NCBI GenBank assembly: GCA_963559605.1
Contig: CAUWLL010000002.1
Span: 1 to 64,000 of the forward strand
Source: Dorea_D sp963559605
Lineage (GTDB): Bacteria; Bacillota; Clostridia; Lachnospirales; Lachnospiraceae
Direction of reading: 5' to 3'
DNA length: 64,000 nucleotides
Made by a program: the position numbers and the translations under genes. Below the pieces are notes generated by a model that ran no database searches, was not told the origin of the DNA, and was given only the letters and a program-made list of their open reading frames with translations. This document shows, one piece after another, positions 33,694-42,694 of this stretch; within the stretch, counting starts at the first letter, position 1; every line of letters begins with the position of its first letter.

Positions 33694-34449
33694 GTGAGGA
33701 TTGTAGTTTGTGAAGATGATATACATGAGAGAAAAGTGATACAGGAAGTAATGAAAGAAAGCTTTGCAGAAATGTCCGTAGAGATAGAGGTGAGGTATTT
33801 TTTTGACGGAGAACATCTATTGGAGTCCGTATATCAAGGAGAGAAGTATGACCTGTATTTATTGGATATTGTTTTAGGGCATGGAAGGAATGGGGTTGAA
33901 ACAGCGCAGGAACTCAGGAAGCATAACCCGGAGGCAATGATCATATTTCTGACAAACAGCAAAGAATATGCTATAGAAGCATTTGAAGTAGGGGCAATAC
34001 ATTATTTGATAAAGCCGGTTACGAAAGAAACGATACGGGAAATTCTGGAACGGTGGCGGTTAAGAACAGATCAGCAAACAGACTGTCTTGAGATACCGGA
34101 TGGAAAAGAGATAAGAAAATTTGTGAAGTCGCAGATTCTTTATATCAGGAGCAGAGATCGGGGAATCGAGATCCATTTAAAGTCTCACAAATGGGATGCG
34201 TGGGTGAAATATCCGTTTGGAGAGATAGAAAAAAAGTTAGAAGCGCTGCCGCAGTTTGTGAGAATTGCAAGGGGGTTTTTGGTAAATATGGATAATGTGC
34301 AAAAGATAGATTTCCAGGAGTGTACACTTATAAATGGGAAAAATCTTTTGATAAGCCGCCGAGAGCAGAGGGAGGTCATGAACAAATACAATGACTATCT
34401 GTTCTTTAAAATGGAGCAGGAAGAAAAAGTTGGAGGGAGAGTAGAATGA
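33694..34449 (+). CDS. LytTR-family response regulator (AgrA/ComE type)
   Basis: A 251-residue regulator. Receiver domain (1-120): CEDD (6-9), phospho-accepting Asp58 in LYLLDIVLG, Lys in LIKPVTKET. The LytTR DNA-binding domain (~135-240) contains YIRSRDRGIEIHLKS and FVRIARGFLVNMDNV. GTG 33694 is preferred because AGGTGG lies 8 nt upstream; a GTG at 33682 would add four residues. Its stop overlaps the start of the kinase gene (ATGA). Such pairs sense secreted peptides in Firmicutes. Confidence 0.9.
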   Translation: MRIVVCEDDIHERKVIQEVMKESFAEMSVEIEVRYFFDGEHLLESVYQGEKYDLYLLDIVLGHGRNGVETAQELRKHNPEAMIIFLTNSKEYAIEAFEVGAIHYLIKPVTKETIREILERWRLRTDQQTDCLEIPDGKEIRKFVKSQILYIRSRDRGIEIHLKSHKWDAWVKYPFGEIEKKLEALPQFVRIARGFLVNMDNVQKIDFQECTLINGKNLLISRREQREVMNKYNDYLFFKMEQEEKVGGRVE

Positions 34450-35780
34450 TAATTATATTACAACAGTTTTTAGGCGTTTTACTTCAAACAATTCCTGTGG
34501 CGGTAATTCTGGGAGTTTTCTTTGACGAAGAGGATATGCGCGGCAGAAAACAGAATTATTATATAGGGGCTGTGACAATCCTTTTAGTCGGAAGTCTGTT
34601 TTTTTCAGTGATAACCACGCAGAAGTCGCAGCCGAGTTCACGGATTTTCATTGGAAATATGTTAATGACATTTGTAGTGTTGTTGTTTTGTTTTTTTTAT
34701 TTCTATTACGTTAAGGCCGGTTTAATGAAAAAAGTTATCGCTTTAGGGATGGGTTGCAACTATGCGGCGATCGTATATCTCCTGAACGGTGTTTTGATGG
34801 AACTTCGACCTAGCTACGGTGAGCCGCAAAAATATCCTTATTTTCCGGAGAATTTGTTTGGCCTAGTCCTTACGACGTTAGTATCCTTTCCGCTGGTTTT
34901 ACTTTTTGTAAATCGCATTGTAAAAAAAAGCATTCAGAAGCTCGAGTGTTTTGGGCTCAAAAGACAATGCTTTTTTGTAGTGACTGGATTGCTTCTGTTT
35001 TGTATAGAATGTACAGTGTTAGGTCTTGATGATTTGACAAGCGTGCTTTGGATTTCGGCTGCGATACTGGGGAATGTTGTTGTTATGTATTATCTGTTTT
35101 TTTATGAAATCAACTTGATGAAAGAGCAGTTTGCGCTTGTGGGACAGTTGAATAACTTTAGAGTGCAAAGCCGCAGCATTGGCAAGAACATCGACGAAAT
35201 GAAACGAATGAACCATAATGTCCGTCACCATCTGAATGTTATCAAAGTGCTGAATGAAGAAAGAAAATATGAAGAAATTACGGAGTATTTAAAGAGTCTG
35301 GAAAAAGAATATGTGAGAGTAGAGAATGAGAAGCTGAGTGGATATATGATTCTTGACAGTGTTCTTCGGTATTATTTTCAGCAGATGCGTAATGCACAGA
35401 TAAAGATAGAAACCAATTTTCAGATTGGAAGCAGTTATGAATTTGAACCCATAGATATTACGGTTTTATTCGGAAACTGCCTCGAAAACGTAATGGAAGA
35501 GCTTGAGCATATTCCAGAGGAGGAACGTCTGGCTGAACTGAACATAAGAGTCCGAGGTGAGATGTTCACCATAGGGTTAAAGAACAGATGTCAGAAAGGA
35601 AAGAGTGTGAACGGCGGAGAATTTACAGATTGGAAACACTTTTTGTCTTCCAAGAGGACTTCGGAGACCGGAGAAGGGCTGGAAAGTATTCACTATATTG
35701 CAGAAAAATACGGAGGGAATGCGAGATTTAAAAGAGATGACGAATGGTTTGTCATGCACGTTTTCTTGAGGATTCCATGA
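34446..35780 (+). CDS. GHKL sensor histidine kinase (AgrC/ComD type)
   Basis: A 444-residue kinase with about six to seven N-terminal membrane helices (~5-225), a linker coiled coil and a kinase core. The phospho-accepting region is MNHNVRHHLNVIKVL near 257-271; the N-box is FGNCLENVMEEL and the ATP lid GEGLESIHYIAEKYGG. This HPK10-like architecture is used by peptide pheromone receptors. It is translationally coupled to the LytTR regulator. The 13-residue peptide encoded just upstream is its probable ligand, by context. Confidence 0.9.
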   Translation: MIIILQQFLGVLLQTIPVAVILGVFFDEEDMRGRKQNYYIGAVTILLVGSLFFSVITTQKSQPSSRIFIGNMLMTFVVLLFCFFYFYYVKAGLMKKVIALGMGCNYAAIVYLLNGVLMELRPSYGEPQKYPYFPENLFGLVLTTLVSFPLVLLFVNRIVKKSIQKLECFGLKRQCFFVVTGLLLFCIECTVLGLDDLTSVLWISAAILGNVVVMYYLFFYEINLMKEQFALVGQLNNFRVQSRSIGKNIDEMKRMNHNVRHHLNVIKVLNEERKYEEITEYLKSLEKEYVRVENEKLSGYMILDSVLRYYFQQMRNAQIKIETNFQIGSSYEFEPIDITVLFGNCLENVMEELEHIPEEERLAELNIRVRGEMFTIGLKNRCQKGKSVNGGEFTDWKHFLSSKRTSETGEGLESIHYIAEKYGGNARFKRDDEWFVMHVFLRIP

Positions 35781-35846
35781 TTTGTACGTAAACGGTAGAA
35801 AACGAACCTGAAAGGTATTTTAGAAAAAAATGAAAAAGTTATAATA

Positions 35847-35880
35847 AAAGGGAATGGCAGAATCCAGTCCCTTTTTTTGT
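35847..35880. terminator. Convergent terminator
   Basis: AAAGGGAATGG (35847-35857) pairs with CCAGTCCCTTT (35864-35874), one A-G mismatch, followed by further T. On the minus strand it is followed by TTTTATTATAAC, so it can also end the convergent kinase-like gene. Confidence 0.8.
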
Positions 35881-36720
35881 TTACTGAGGCAGTTGGATGT
35901 AAATAGTCATTCCGTTACCGGGACGGCTCTTGGCGAAAACAGTACCATGATAAAAATCAATGATCGCTTTAGCCTGAGCAAGTCCGAGCCCGTTCCCGCT
36001 TGAACGATTGGAACCCTGATAATTCAATTCGAAGATATATCGGAGTTCACTCTCCGGGAGTCCGGCGCCATCATCCTTGAAAATGATAAATATATCCTCC
36101 CCGATCTGGGAGAGTGTGATGACAAGGTTGCCGGGACGGCACATATATTTGAGGGAATTGTCTATAATATTTCGGAACAATATCCGTATATACTCATAGC
36201 TGCAAGTGAAGAAAAGCTCCTTTTGTGTGGAAACAAGCTGAATACGAACCTGATGCGCCTTAGAAAAAGGCTCAAGTTCACGGATAGTTTCTGCAGCAAT
36301 GGTATAAAGATTTTCTGTTTTTTCTTCGGCTTGGGTAAAAGGAAGCATATAGGCAGATTCGGGTGTCTGAGTAGAACTGCCCTCCTCGGATACTCGAAGC
36401 AGATAAGTCTTTATTTTTTTATACTGTACCAGAATTTGTTTGTAGGCATTGCCGGTTTTTTTTAAACGTTCATTTAAAGTATAAAGTTTTTTCTGATAAG
36501 AGACTTCAAGCTTATTTAGCTCCTCAGCAGAACTCTGTTCTATTTTGGATATAGTTTTTTTTACAAGAATTAAACAGAGGGTCTGAATAACAGCAAGCAG
36601 CGCGAGCAGACAGCAGACTACAGGAGCTGGAAGAAAAAAAACACTCAGACAGGAAACTATAATCAGAAGATATGTAAGCAAAAGCCATAGATTTGGCAAA
36701 CGTTTGGCATGTCTATGCAT
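35881..36720 (-). CDS. Histidine-kinase-like protein without a phospho-accepting His
   Basis: A 279-residue membrane protein with two N-terminal helices (~10-55), a coiled coil (~57-105) and a C-terminal HATPase domain: N-box NIIDNSLKYM, G1 FKDDGAGLPE and G2 GNGLGLAQAKAII are intact. The region where the H-box should lie (~85-150) has no SHELR-type motif and no histidine; the only His residues are at 2, 4 and in SKAHQV. ATP binding is likely but autophosphorylation on His is not. It is divergent from a response regulator that lacks its Asp, so the pair has probably changed mechanism together. Confidence 0.8.
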   Translation of the reverse strand: MHRHAKRLPNLWLLLTYLLIIVSCLSVFFLPAPVVCCLLALLAVIQTLCLILVKKTISKIEQSSAEELNKLEVSYQKKLYTLNERLKKTGNAYKQILVQYKKIKTYLLRVSEEGSSTQTPESAYMLPFTQAEEKTENLYTIAAETIRELEPFSKAHQVRIQLVSTQKELFFTCSYEYIRILFRNIIDNSLKYMCRPGNLVITLSQIGEDIFIIFKDDGAGLPESELRYIFELNYQGSNRSSGNGLGLAQAKAIIDFYHGTVFAKSRPGNGMTIYIQLPQ

Positions 36721-36800
36721 GGGAATAATCCTTTCTGTGAAATGTTTTTATTCGTGGGTTCACTCATTAAATAAAGAATAACACAAATGAAATAAAGAAG

Positions 36801-36828
36801 CTTAAAAATTTGTTTAAGATTTTTAAAG
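36801..36828 (+). promoter_or_regulatory. Imperfect TTAA repeats before the OmpR-type regulator
   Basis: CTTAAAAATTT (36801-36811) and GTTTAAGATTT (36812-36822), then TTTAAAG (36822-36828), resemble the direct-repeat boxes at 26403, 33320 and 37569 but with irregular spacing. It may be an autoregulatory site. Confidence 0.35.
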
Positions 36829-36839
36829 GAGAGAGTTGT

Positions 36840-37550
36840 GTGGAAAAAGAAAATATTCTCGTGGCAGAGGAAGCTGTAATTTTGAATGACAATACACGTA
36901 CATATCTTGAAAAGAAAGGTTACCGGGTATTTCAGGCCTCAACCGTAAAAGAGGCGGAAATTTTTCTGGAAAGAGAGAGGGTAGACTTGATTTTGTTGGG
37001 GCTTACACTGCCGGACGGGGATGGTATAGAGTTCTGTAAACAGATACGAAAGGAAAGTTTTATGCCGATCATCTTTGTAAGCGGTATCGAGGAGAGAGGA
37101 AAACTTGTGGAAGCGCTGAAAAACGGAGGGGATGACTTTGTTGTAAAATCTGTAGATATGGAAGAACTTCTGGCAAGAATTGAGTCAAATATCCGTCGAA
37201 GCAGAATATATCAGAGGGGCAGACATGGAAATAACAGCATAAGGACTTTTCATCAGTTTGCGGTGGAGACAGCCAGACATCAGGTTTGGAGAGTGGAAAA
37301 GGACGGGAAAAGAGGCAGAAGGCTTCATTTGTCTCCGTTGGAATACAAGATTCTGGAAATGTTTATCGACCATGAGGGTAAGCTTATGACTTACGAAGAG
37401 ATTTATCAGTATATATGGAAAAATGATGACTTGGGAGATGTGCGGACAGTGATGGTCCATGTTTCAAATCTGAGAAAGAAGATCAACTATCTGGACAGTA
37501 ATATGATTTCCACAGTGCGCGGAACGGGATATGTCTTTCATGATAAGTAA
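36840..37550 (+). CDS. OmpR-type regulator with a degenerate receiver
   Basis: A 236-residue protein with an N-terminal receiver fold (~5-115) and a C-terminal winged helix (~135-235: LHLSPLEYKILEMFIDHEGK, then VMVHVSNLRKKI and TVRGTGYVF). In the receiver, the line that normally reads DLILLDL.LPD is DLILLGLTLPDGDG: the phospho-accepting Asp is Gly. The acidic pair is EE rather than DD; the Lys (FVVKSVD) is kept. GTG 36840 follows AGGAGAG by 6 nt. It is the best candidate to bind the TTAAAGA/TTTAAGA direct repeats, including that in front of the injection-system operon 19 bp downstream. Confidence 0.87.
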   Translation: MEKENILVAEEAVILNDNTRTYLEKKGYRVFQASTVKEAEIFLERERVDLILLGLTLPDGDGIEFCKQIRKESFMPIIFVSGIEERGKLVEALKNGGDDFVVKSVDMEELLARIESNIRRSRIYQRGRHGNNSIRTFHQFAVETARHQVWRVEKDGKRGRRLHLSPLEYKILEMFIDHEGKLMTYEEIYQYIWKNDDLGDVRTVMVHVSNLRKKINYLDSNMISTVRGTGYVFHDK

Positions 37551-37568
37551 GCGGATGAGCGGGGAATC

Positions 37569-37611
37569 TTTAAGAAACCTTTAAGAAAAAAAATGTCGAA
37601 TCGTGTAAAAT
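37569..37611 (+). promoter_or_regulatory. Direct-repeat box and -10 of the injection-system operon
   Basis: TTTAAGA at 37569-37575 and 37580-37586 are 11 bp apart within an 11-bp tandem CTTTAAGAAAC/CTTTAAGAAAA. TAAAAT (37606-37611) may be the -10; no -35 hexamer is visible and the second repeat overlaps where it should be, suggesting activator-dependent transcription. Confidence 0.6.
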
Positions 37612-37654
37612 AAAAACAAGTTTTTACTATTCGAGGAAGGGTAAGGTATAAGGT

Positions 37655-39409
37655 GTGAAAAATAATCAATTATTTCCTTTTGAACGTAATCGGTATTTTG
37701 CAGGGAAAATGCTGACTTCTTCTGATTTTCAGGCGGAGCAGACGTATTTTAATAATAAACGTCGTTTTATTAATTCGTTGCTATATGGCTCCGGTATTGT
37801 GTGCGGATGTAATGTGTTCAGTCTGGACGATCTGTCGATTTTGGTCGAGAGTGGGGTGGCTATTGATGATTTTGGTCGAGAGATCATCATACAGTCTTCT
37901 GCGGTAAAAAAATTATCGGCGATGGAAGGGTTTGAGGACATTAAGGGAGAAGAGGTACTTTTGTGTATGCGCTATGCAGAGACGCCGTTACACTCGGTCT
38001 TTGCGGTCAACTGTCAGGGCAAGGAGGATTCTTATGAATATAACCGCATCAGTGAAGGTTATGAATTGTTCCTGAAGGAGATGCCTAGAAAAGAGAATTT
38101 CGAGTTGGAAAGCGAGTTTTTTTTGAAAGCCTCTTTATATGAAAATGAAGATTTTCGCGTAGAGATTATGATGCCTGCTACAGTATGCAAGGGTGTTCTT
38201 ACGAGGATACGTGTAAAAGTAACACGATTGTCCGAGCATACAGAGCCTATATCATGGAACGGCGTAGTACAGATGCCGGCCTTTTTGTCCGAGGATGGAA
38301 GTCACGAGCTGAAGCTGGAGTTTGAAATGCTATACCTTGGAAAAGGACAGTCTGAGGAGAAAGATTACTGGGTAGAAGCGGGAAAGACAGAAGAGGATGA
38401 AACAACGCTTGTGTTTCGGGATGAAAAAGGGAACCGTTCTTTTAAAGTACAGCTTCGAGATACGAGTCCTGATGAACTTGTGGATGAAGAAATCGGAAAG
38501 GTCAGTCTGGAGATGATGGGACTGGAGGAAAAGAAGGATTATATTCCACTGGCATTATTGAAACTTCTTCGCACAGACAGCGCTTATATTATCGATGAAA
38601 TCAGAGAGCGTGGAATCAAAGAATATATTAATGCTCCCGGTCAGTTTGATAAGAGACGGCAATATGAGGACTATTTTCTGAAAAAAGACTATTCGGGGCA
38701 TAAAGGAAGAGAGGAACAGGCAGAGACGAAAGAAGAACTTCCGGAGTATGAGGAGAAACCCAATGTGCCTGCAGTGGCGACAGGAATCGTAGAGATACCG
38801 CTTGGAGCAGACGCTCAGAAAGGCGATGTGGTTTATTCGGGAGAGATCATGCATGGACTGGGCAGAGGGAATGTGTATGTGGAATTGGGTTATGAATGTT
38901 ATGATGCAGATTCCGTATACGGTGCCAACAGTAAAAGTACGATTTACGGTAAAGCAGATTTATTCGAAGACGAGACAGGGGCAGAAGATGTGGAGACAGC
39001 CGTTAAAGTGCTGAATGATAAAGGAAGCTTTATCGTTGCCGCAAAACTTCTGAAAAAAGTAGAAAATCTCGTGTTGACATATAGATGGAGCGCGGTACTA
39101 TTTCCATCCGGAGAGGAAAATTGGAAAGAAGATTATGAAAATAAAAGTATTACTGCAGAAACTCCGACGGTGGTTCTCGGTATGCGGGAAAGCTATTACT
39201 TTAATGTGAAATTTAATAACATGGAAAAATGCAGTGTTACTTACGAACTGACGGAAGGCGGAAGCGGTGAGATTACGGCAGACGGAGTATATACTGCGCC
39301 ACGGAAAGACGGAGTGTATGAAATTCGTATTTACTGTACGGATATGCCTGTGATATGTACATATGCATATGCAATTGTGCGTGGGAAAAAAGGTGAAGAA
39401 AAAGAATAG
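37655..39409 (+). CDS. eCIS-type cluster protein with C-terminal Ig-like domain
   Basis: A 584-residue protein, first gene of the injection-system operon. Its N-terminus (RNRYFAGKMLTSSDFQAEQ and GVAIDDFGREIII) matches a protein found repeatedly in extracellular contractile injection clusters, whose role is not settled. A Glu-rich linker lies near 345-370. The C-terminal ~85 residues (VTYELTEGGSGEITADGVYTAP) look like a bacterial Ig-like domain. Together this could be a fibre, baseplate accessory or cargo-related part. GTG 37655 is supported by AAGG 8 nt upstream. No signal peptide. Confidence 0.6.
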   Translation: MKNNQLFPFERNRYFAGKMLTSSDFQAEQTYFNNKRRFINSLLYGSGIVCGCNVFSLDDLSILVESGVAIDDFGREIIIQSSAVKKLSAMEGFEDIKGEEVLLCMRYAETPLHSVFAVNCQGKEDSYEYNRISEGYELFLKEMPRKENFELESEFFLKASLYENEDFRVEIMMPATVCKGVLTRIRVKVTRLSEHTEPISWNGVVQMPAFLSEDGSHELKLEFEMLYLGKGQSEEKDYWVEAGKTEEDETTLVFRDEKGNRSFKVQLRDTSPDELVDEEIGKVSLEMMGLEEKKDYIPLALLKLLRTDSAYIIDEIRERGIKEYINAPGQFDKRRQYEDYFLKKDYSGHKGREEQAETKEELPEYEEKPNVPAVATGIVEIPLGADAQKGDVVYSGEIMHGLGRGNVYVELGYECYDADSVYGANSKSTIYGKADLFEDETGAEDVETAVKVLNDKGSFIVAAKLLKKVENLVLTYRWSAVLFPSGEENWKEDYENKSITAETPTVVLGMRESYYFNVKFNNMEKCSVTYELTEGGSGEITADGVYTAPRKDGVYEIRIYCTDMPVICTYAYAIVRGKKGEEKE

Positions 39410-39418
39410 GAGCAATAT

Positions 39419-40270
39419 ATGGTTTACAGTATCGGCAGTAAAAAACTGAACTGTATCAGGAAGGTTTTGGAAAACACGGTCAATGAAGTGTGGGTTGCGC
39501 AGGATATTTCAAGAGAAGGAAATAAGGAATACTATACACTTCTTATTATCCGACAACATGAGACAGCAAAGACACTGATGGAAATCTGGGAAGAAGGAAG
39601 CAAAAGCGGAAGAAGTTCCCGCGCACAGATGGCGGCTCAGGAGGATGAGTTCTGTATTATTTATCCGTACAGAAAGGAAAGACCGCTTGAAAAGTTTTAC
39701 AACGGAGCTATATGTACCGGAGAAGAGTGCGAACGTATCTGTATGAACCTGATTGCAGAATGTATCTCATGCGGAGAGGCATGGCCGGTATTGTATCTCA
39801 TGCTGTGTCAGAATCAGGTTCATCTGGAAAAGGATAATAGCGTATCTCTCAGTTATTTTTTGGAACTTAGCGCATTGACAAAAGATGCGGATGAACGTGC
39901 TTGTACTATGAAATGTGCAGATATGATCCTCAAAATCATGAGACAAAATAAAGCTATGGAAAAGACGGTAGGAATGAAGCTGTTAGAGAAAAAGCTTCTG
40001 AAAGAAGGATATTCGACTATGACAGAACTTTTCCGGGATGTTCATATGGACGCAGGTTCGTGGGAAAAGGTAAAACTTCAGGATAGAATAAAGGATTTCC
40101 TGATAGTAAGAAAGGAACGGATATTAAGAGTTTTATTGGTGTTGTCTGTAATTCTGGGGATCATTGCTCTGCTCATGCTTCTTTCCCAGATGATTTTTGG
40201 AGATATTCCTTTTTTGAGGATTTTTACAAATTCATTCGAGACCATTGGAAATGAGTCGTTGCTAAATTAG
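39419..40270 (+). CDS. Tail-anchored protein with faint pseudokinase-like layout
   Basis: A 283-residue protein with a soluble N-terminal ~235 residues and one C-terminal membrane helix (about 238-260). The order of a strand-rich first third, helical ECERICMNLIAECIS, then NQVHLEKDNSVSLSYFLEL recalls the catalytic-loop and metal-binding segments of protein kinases, without the catalytic Asp residues. The similarity is weak and may be misleading. It is 9 bp after the preceding gene and 21 bp before a membrane receptor-like gene. Function unknown. Confidence 0.45.
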   Translation: MVYSIGSKKLNCIRKVLENTVNEVWVAQDISREGNKEYYTLLIIRQHETAKTLMEIWEEGSKSGRSSRAQMAAQEDEFCIIYPYRKERPLEKFYNGAICTGEECERICMNLIAECISCGEAWPVLYLMLCQNQVHLEKDNSVSLSYFLELSALTKDADERACTMKCADMILKIMRQNKAMEKTVGMKLLEKKLLKEGYSTMTELFRDVHMDAGSWEKVKLQDRIKDFLIVRKERILRVLLVLSVILGIIALLMLLSQMIFGDIPFLRIFTNSFETIGNESLLN

Positions 40271-40291
40271 AAAACGGAGGCAGAAAGAAGA

Positions 40292-42679
40292 ATGAGAAAA
40301 CACTCTGTATATTTCATTGTAGCCGGGTTATTGATATTCATATGTCTTGGGATTTTTGAAACTTTTTCTCTGATACCGGAGGCAGATACATTTGAAAAAT
40401 ATGTGTGTACGGAGAAAGATAAGCGATATGCAGTCGCAGGAAGCAAAAAAGACCGAAGACTTTATCAGCTGGCTGAAAGCGGGAAGATTACCCGGATGTC
40501 CGATAAGATAAAAGACGAGGAATTTGTATCCTTGACAATATCCGAGGATGGAATGAGATTGTTCTTGCTGTCTGGTTACGAAGAAAAAGGGAATCTATAT
40601 TACCGTCTCAGAGAATACAATAAAGAACTGAAAATGGTAAGACAGACTGAGAGACAGAGAATTAAAGGAGATGTTTCGGGGCAGATGCAGGCAGATGACG
40701 ACAGTATAGTCCTTACCGCTTTGTCTGATGACAGAAAAACAGCGGCAGTCTACGAGCTGGACCTTTCAAAAAAACGTGCGTCATTTGAAGAGACAGAAAC
40801 AATAAGCGCGCCCCAAAAGAGGTTTTATATCCGTGCGGAAAAGAGAGAAGATATTTTTTACGCACAGTATGACAATGGGACCGTTGTTTCGTTAAAAGCT
40901 ACAGGACAAAAAGAAGAAACGAAATTCCCGGCATCTGTTATAAAGGAGCTGGATACGCCTGTTAAAGTAAGAGGAGCCTTGGCAGTCTTACAGTATAACG
41001 GAATGAGAGTGTTTGTGGGGGCGCTGTTAAAAGGAATAGCAGTAATCTTCCTGCTGTTTTTGTTTTATGGGCTGGCAGGAAAGACATCCTATCGTTTACG
41101 CAGATTTGCGGCACAGGAGCTGATTCTGCTCGGCTCGCTTTTGGCTGTTACCGGAATCTGTGTTCATTTTTTGAATGTTCAGGATGGGGAGATCTGTAAA
41201 GAACGTACGGAAAATTCGGTACAAAGCATGGCGGAACAGATGAAGCCTTATGTACAGGGGGTTCGATTAAATCCCCAATATGCAGATACAGCAGCCTACA
41301 GAACTACATATTCTACCATGTTGAAAGTGAAAAAGTCGACAAATTGGAGAGAAACTCCGACTTCTGTCAGATTGGTGAAACTCGGGACGGAGGATTACAA
41401 AATTGTCATAGGGGATAAGGAGACGGCGGGAAGTCTGTTTGGGAGAGAAGGGGAAGAGCAGGCGACTCTTTACGAAGCAAAAAAGAAGAATAAAGTAATC
41501 TGTACGGTGGAAAAGTTTCAGGATGAATATCGAATATCATGTGCGGCGCCGGCAGGGGATGGAATCGCTCAAAACAGTTACTGGTCACTTTGTATTTTCG
41601 AGGAGAAATCTGAAGATACCGTAGCGATAATTCATCGGATTTTGTTGTTTAGCGGACTGTTTGCCGCAGTGGGAACTGTTTGCCTTTTTCTATTGCTTTA
41701 TGTGGAAGGAAAACAGATGAGACAGCTCGTGGAGGTTTTCAAGTCTTCGGCACAAGGCAGATATAAAAAAGAGAAACGGCCGCTTCATCTGAATATGGAG
41801 ATGGAGACACTGTGGAACGGCCTGGATGGCTATATAAAAGGAATGGAACGTATACGATACCGACAGAACAGTCAACAGGAGTTGTATGCAAGATTTATCC
41901 CCAAAGCTCTTGAGGTACTTTTTGCCGAATGGACACCGGAAAAGCTGCATGCGGAAGAATATGTTTCTGACAGTGGCATTATAGGCTGTATTTCTTTAGA
42001 TGAAGGCAGGACAAATGCCGGAGAGCAGCAGATGGCTGTGATAAACAAGGCGGTAGACATATTGTTCCGGGTACAGGAAAAAGAACCGGTTGTCTTCGTG
42101 CCACAATCAGGCGATTTGAAAAAAATCTGGGGGATATTTTCCGGGAATGAAGAGCAGGCGGTTCAGACCGGCATCCGACTTCTGGGTGACATTGGGAATA
42201 TGAGCATCCTTGTGCACAAATCGCACTACACCTATGGGATCGTCGGAAATGAAAAACAGGTGTTGCCTTATTTTTCCGTAGAGACAAGCAGCGATTTGAT
42301 GTATTATGCGGAGAAACTCCACAAACTTCATATTAAAGCCGCTATTACCGAAGAAGTGGCGAGAGAGTTTGAGCACACGATCAGTATGAGATGTATCGGC
42401 TATATTGTCGTTTCGGGGGATAACAGAAAATTATATGAAGTGCTGGAGGCTTATACGGCGTCCCGAAGATATGTTATGGAGGCGCAGACTATAAAATTTG
42501 CAAAAGCCCTGGAGCTGTATTATGGCAGTGACTTTTATCTCGCGAGAAATATTTTTGTAGAGGTTCTTCGAGAGTGTCCTTGGGACGAGGTGGCAAAATG
42601 GTATCTTTTTGCATGTGAGAAACGTTTGGAAAATGCAAAAGCGGCAGAGGCAGGATATGGACTGTTTATGGAAGACTGA
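40292..42679 (+). CDS. Membrane receptor with degenerate class III cyclase-like domain
   Basis: A 795-residue protein: N-terminal helix (~6-26), a strand-repeat ectodomain (~35-235), two helices (~245-300), a second ectodomain (~305-445), another helix (~450-470), a linker, then a region (~530-720) with the layout of a class III nucleotide cyclase: YGIVGNEKQVLPYF, then SSDLMYYAEKLHKL and ITEEVAREFE. The metal-binding Asp and transition-state Asn/Arg are not recognisable (GIIGCISLDE). The last ~75 residues look TPR-like. Probably a sensory or scaffold protein without cyclase activity. Confidence 0.55.
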   Translation: MRKHSVYFIVAGLLIFICLGIFETFSLIPEADTFEKYVCTEKDKRYAVAGSKKDRRLYQLAESGKITRMSDKIKDEEFVSLTISEDGMRLFLLSGYEEKGNLYYRLREYNKELKMVRQTERQRIKGDVSGQMQADDDSIVLTALSDDRKTAAVYELDLSKKRASFEETETISAPQKRFYIRAEKREDIFYAQYDNGTVVSLKATGQKEETKFPASVIKELDTPVKVRGALAVLQYNGMRVFVGALLKGIAVIFLLFLFYGLAGKTSYRLRRFAAQELILLGSLLAVTGICVHFLNVQDGEICKERTENSVQSMAEQMKPYVQGVRLNPQYADTAAYRTTYSTMLKVKKSTNWRETPTSVRLVKLGTEDYKIVIGDKETAGSLFGREGEEQATLYEAKKKNKVICTVEKFQDEYRISCAAPAGDGIAQNSYWSLCIFEEKSEDTVAIIHRILLFSGLFAAVGTVCLFLLLYVEGKQMRQLVEVFKSSAQGRYKKEKRPLHLNMEMETLWNGLDGYIKGMERIRYRQNSQQELYARFIPKALEVLFAEWTPEKLHAEEYVSDSGIIGCISLDEGRTNAGEQQMAVINKAVDILFRVQEKEPVVFVPQSGDLKKIWGIFSGNEEQAVQTGIRLLGDIGNMSILVHKSHYTYGIVGNEKQVLPYFSVETSSDLMYYAEKLHKLHIKAAITEEVAREFEHTISMRCIGYIVVSGDNRKLYEVLEAYTASRRYVMEAQTIKFAKALELYYGSDFYLARNIFVEVLRECPWDEVAKWYLFACEKRLENAKAAEAGYGLFMED

Positions 42680-42694
42680 TAGAGGAGAAATAAG

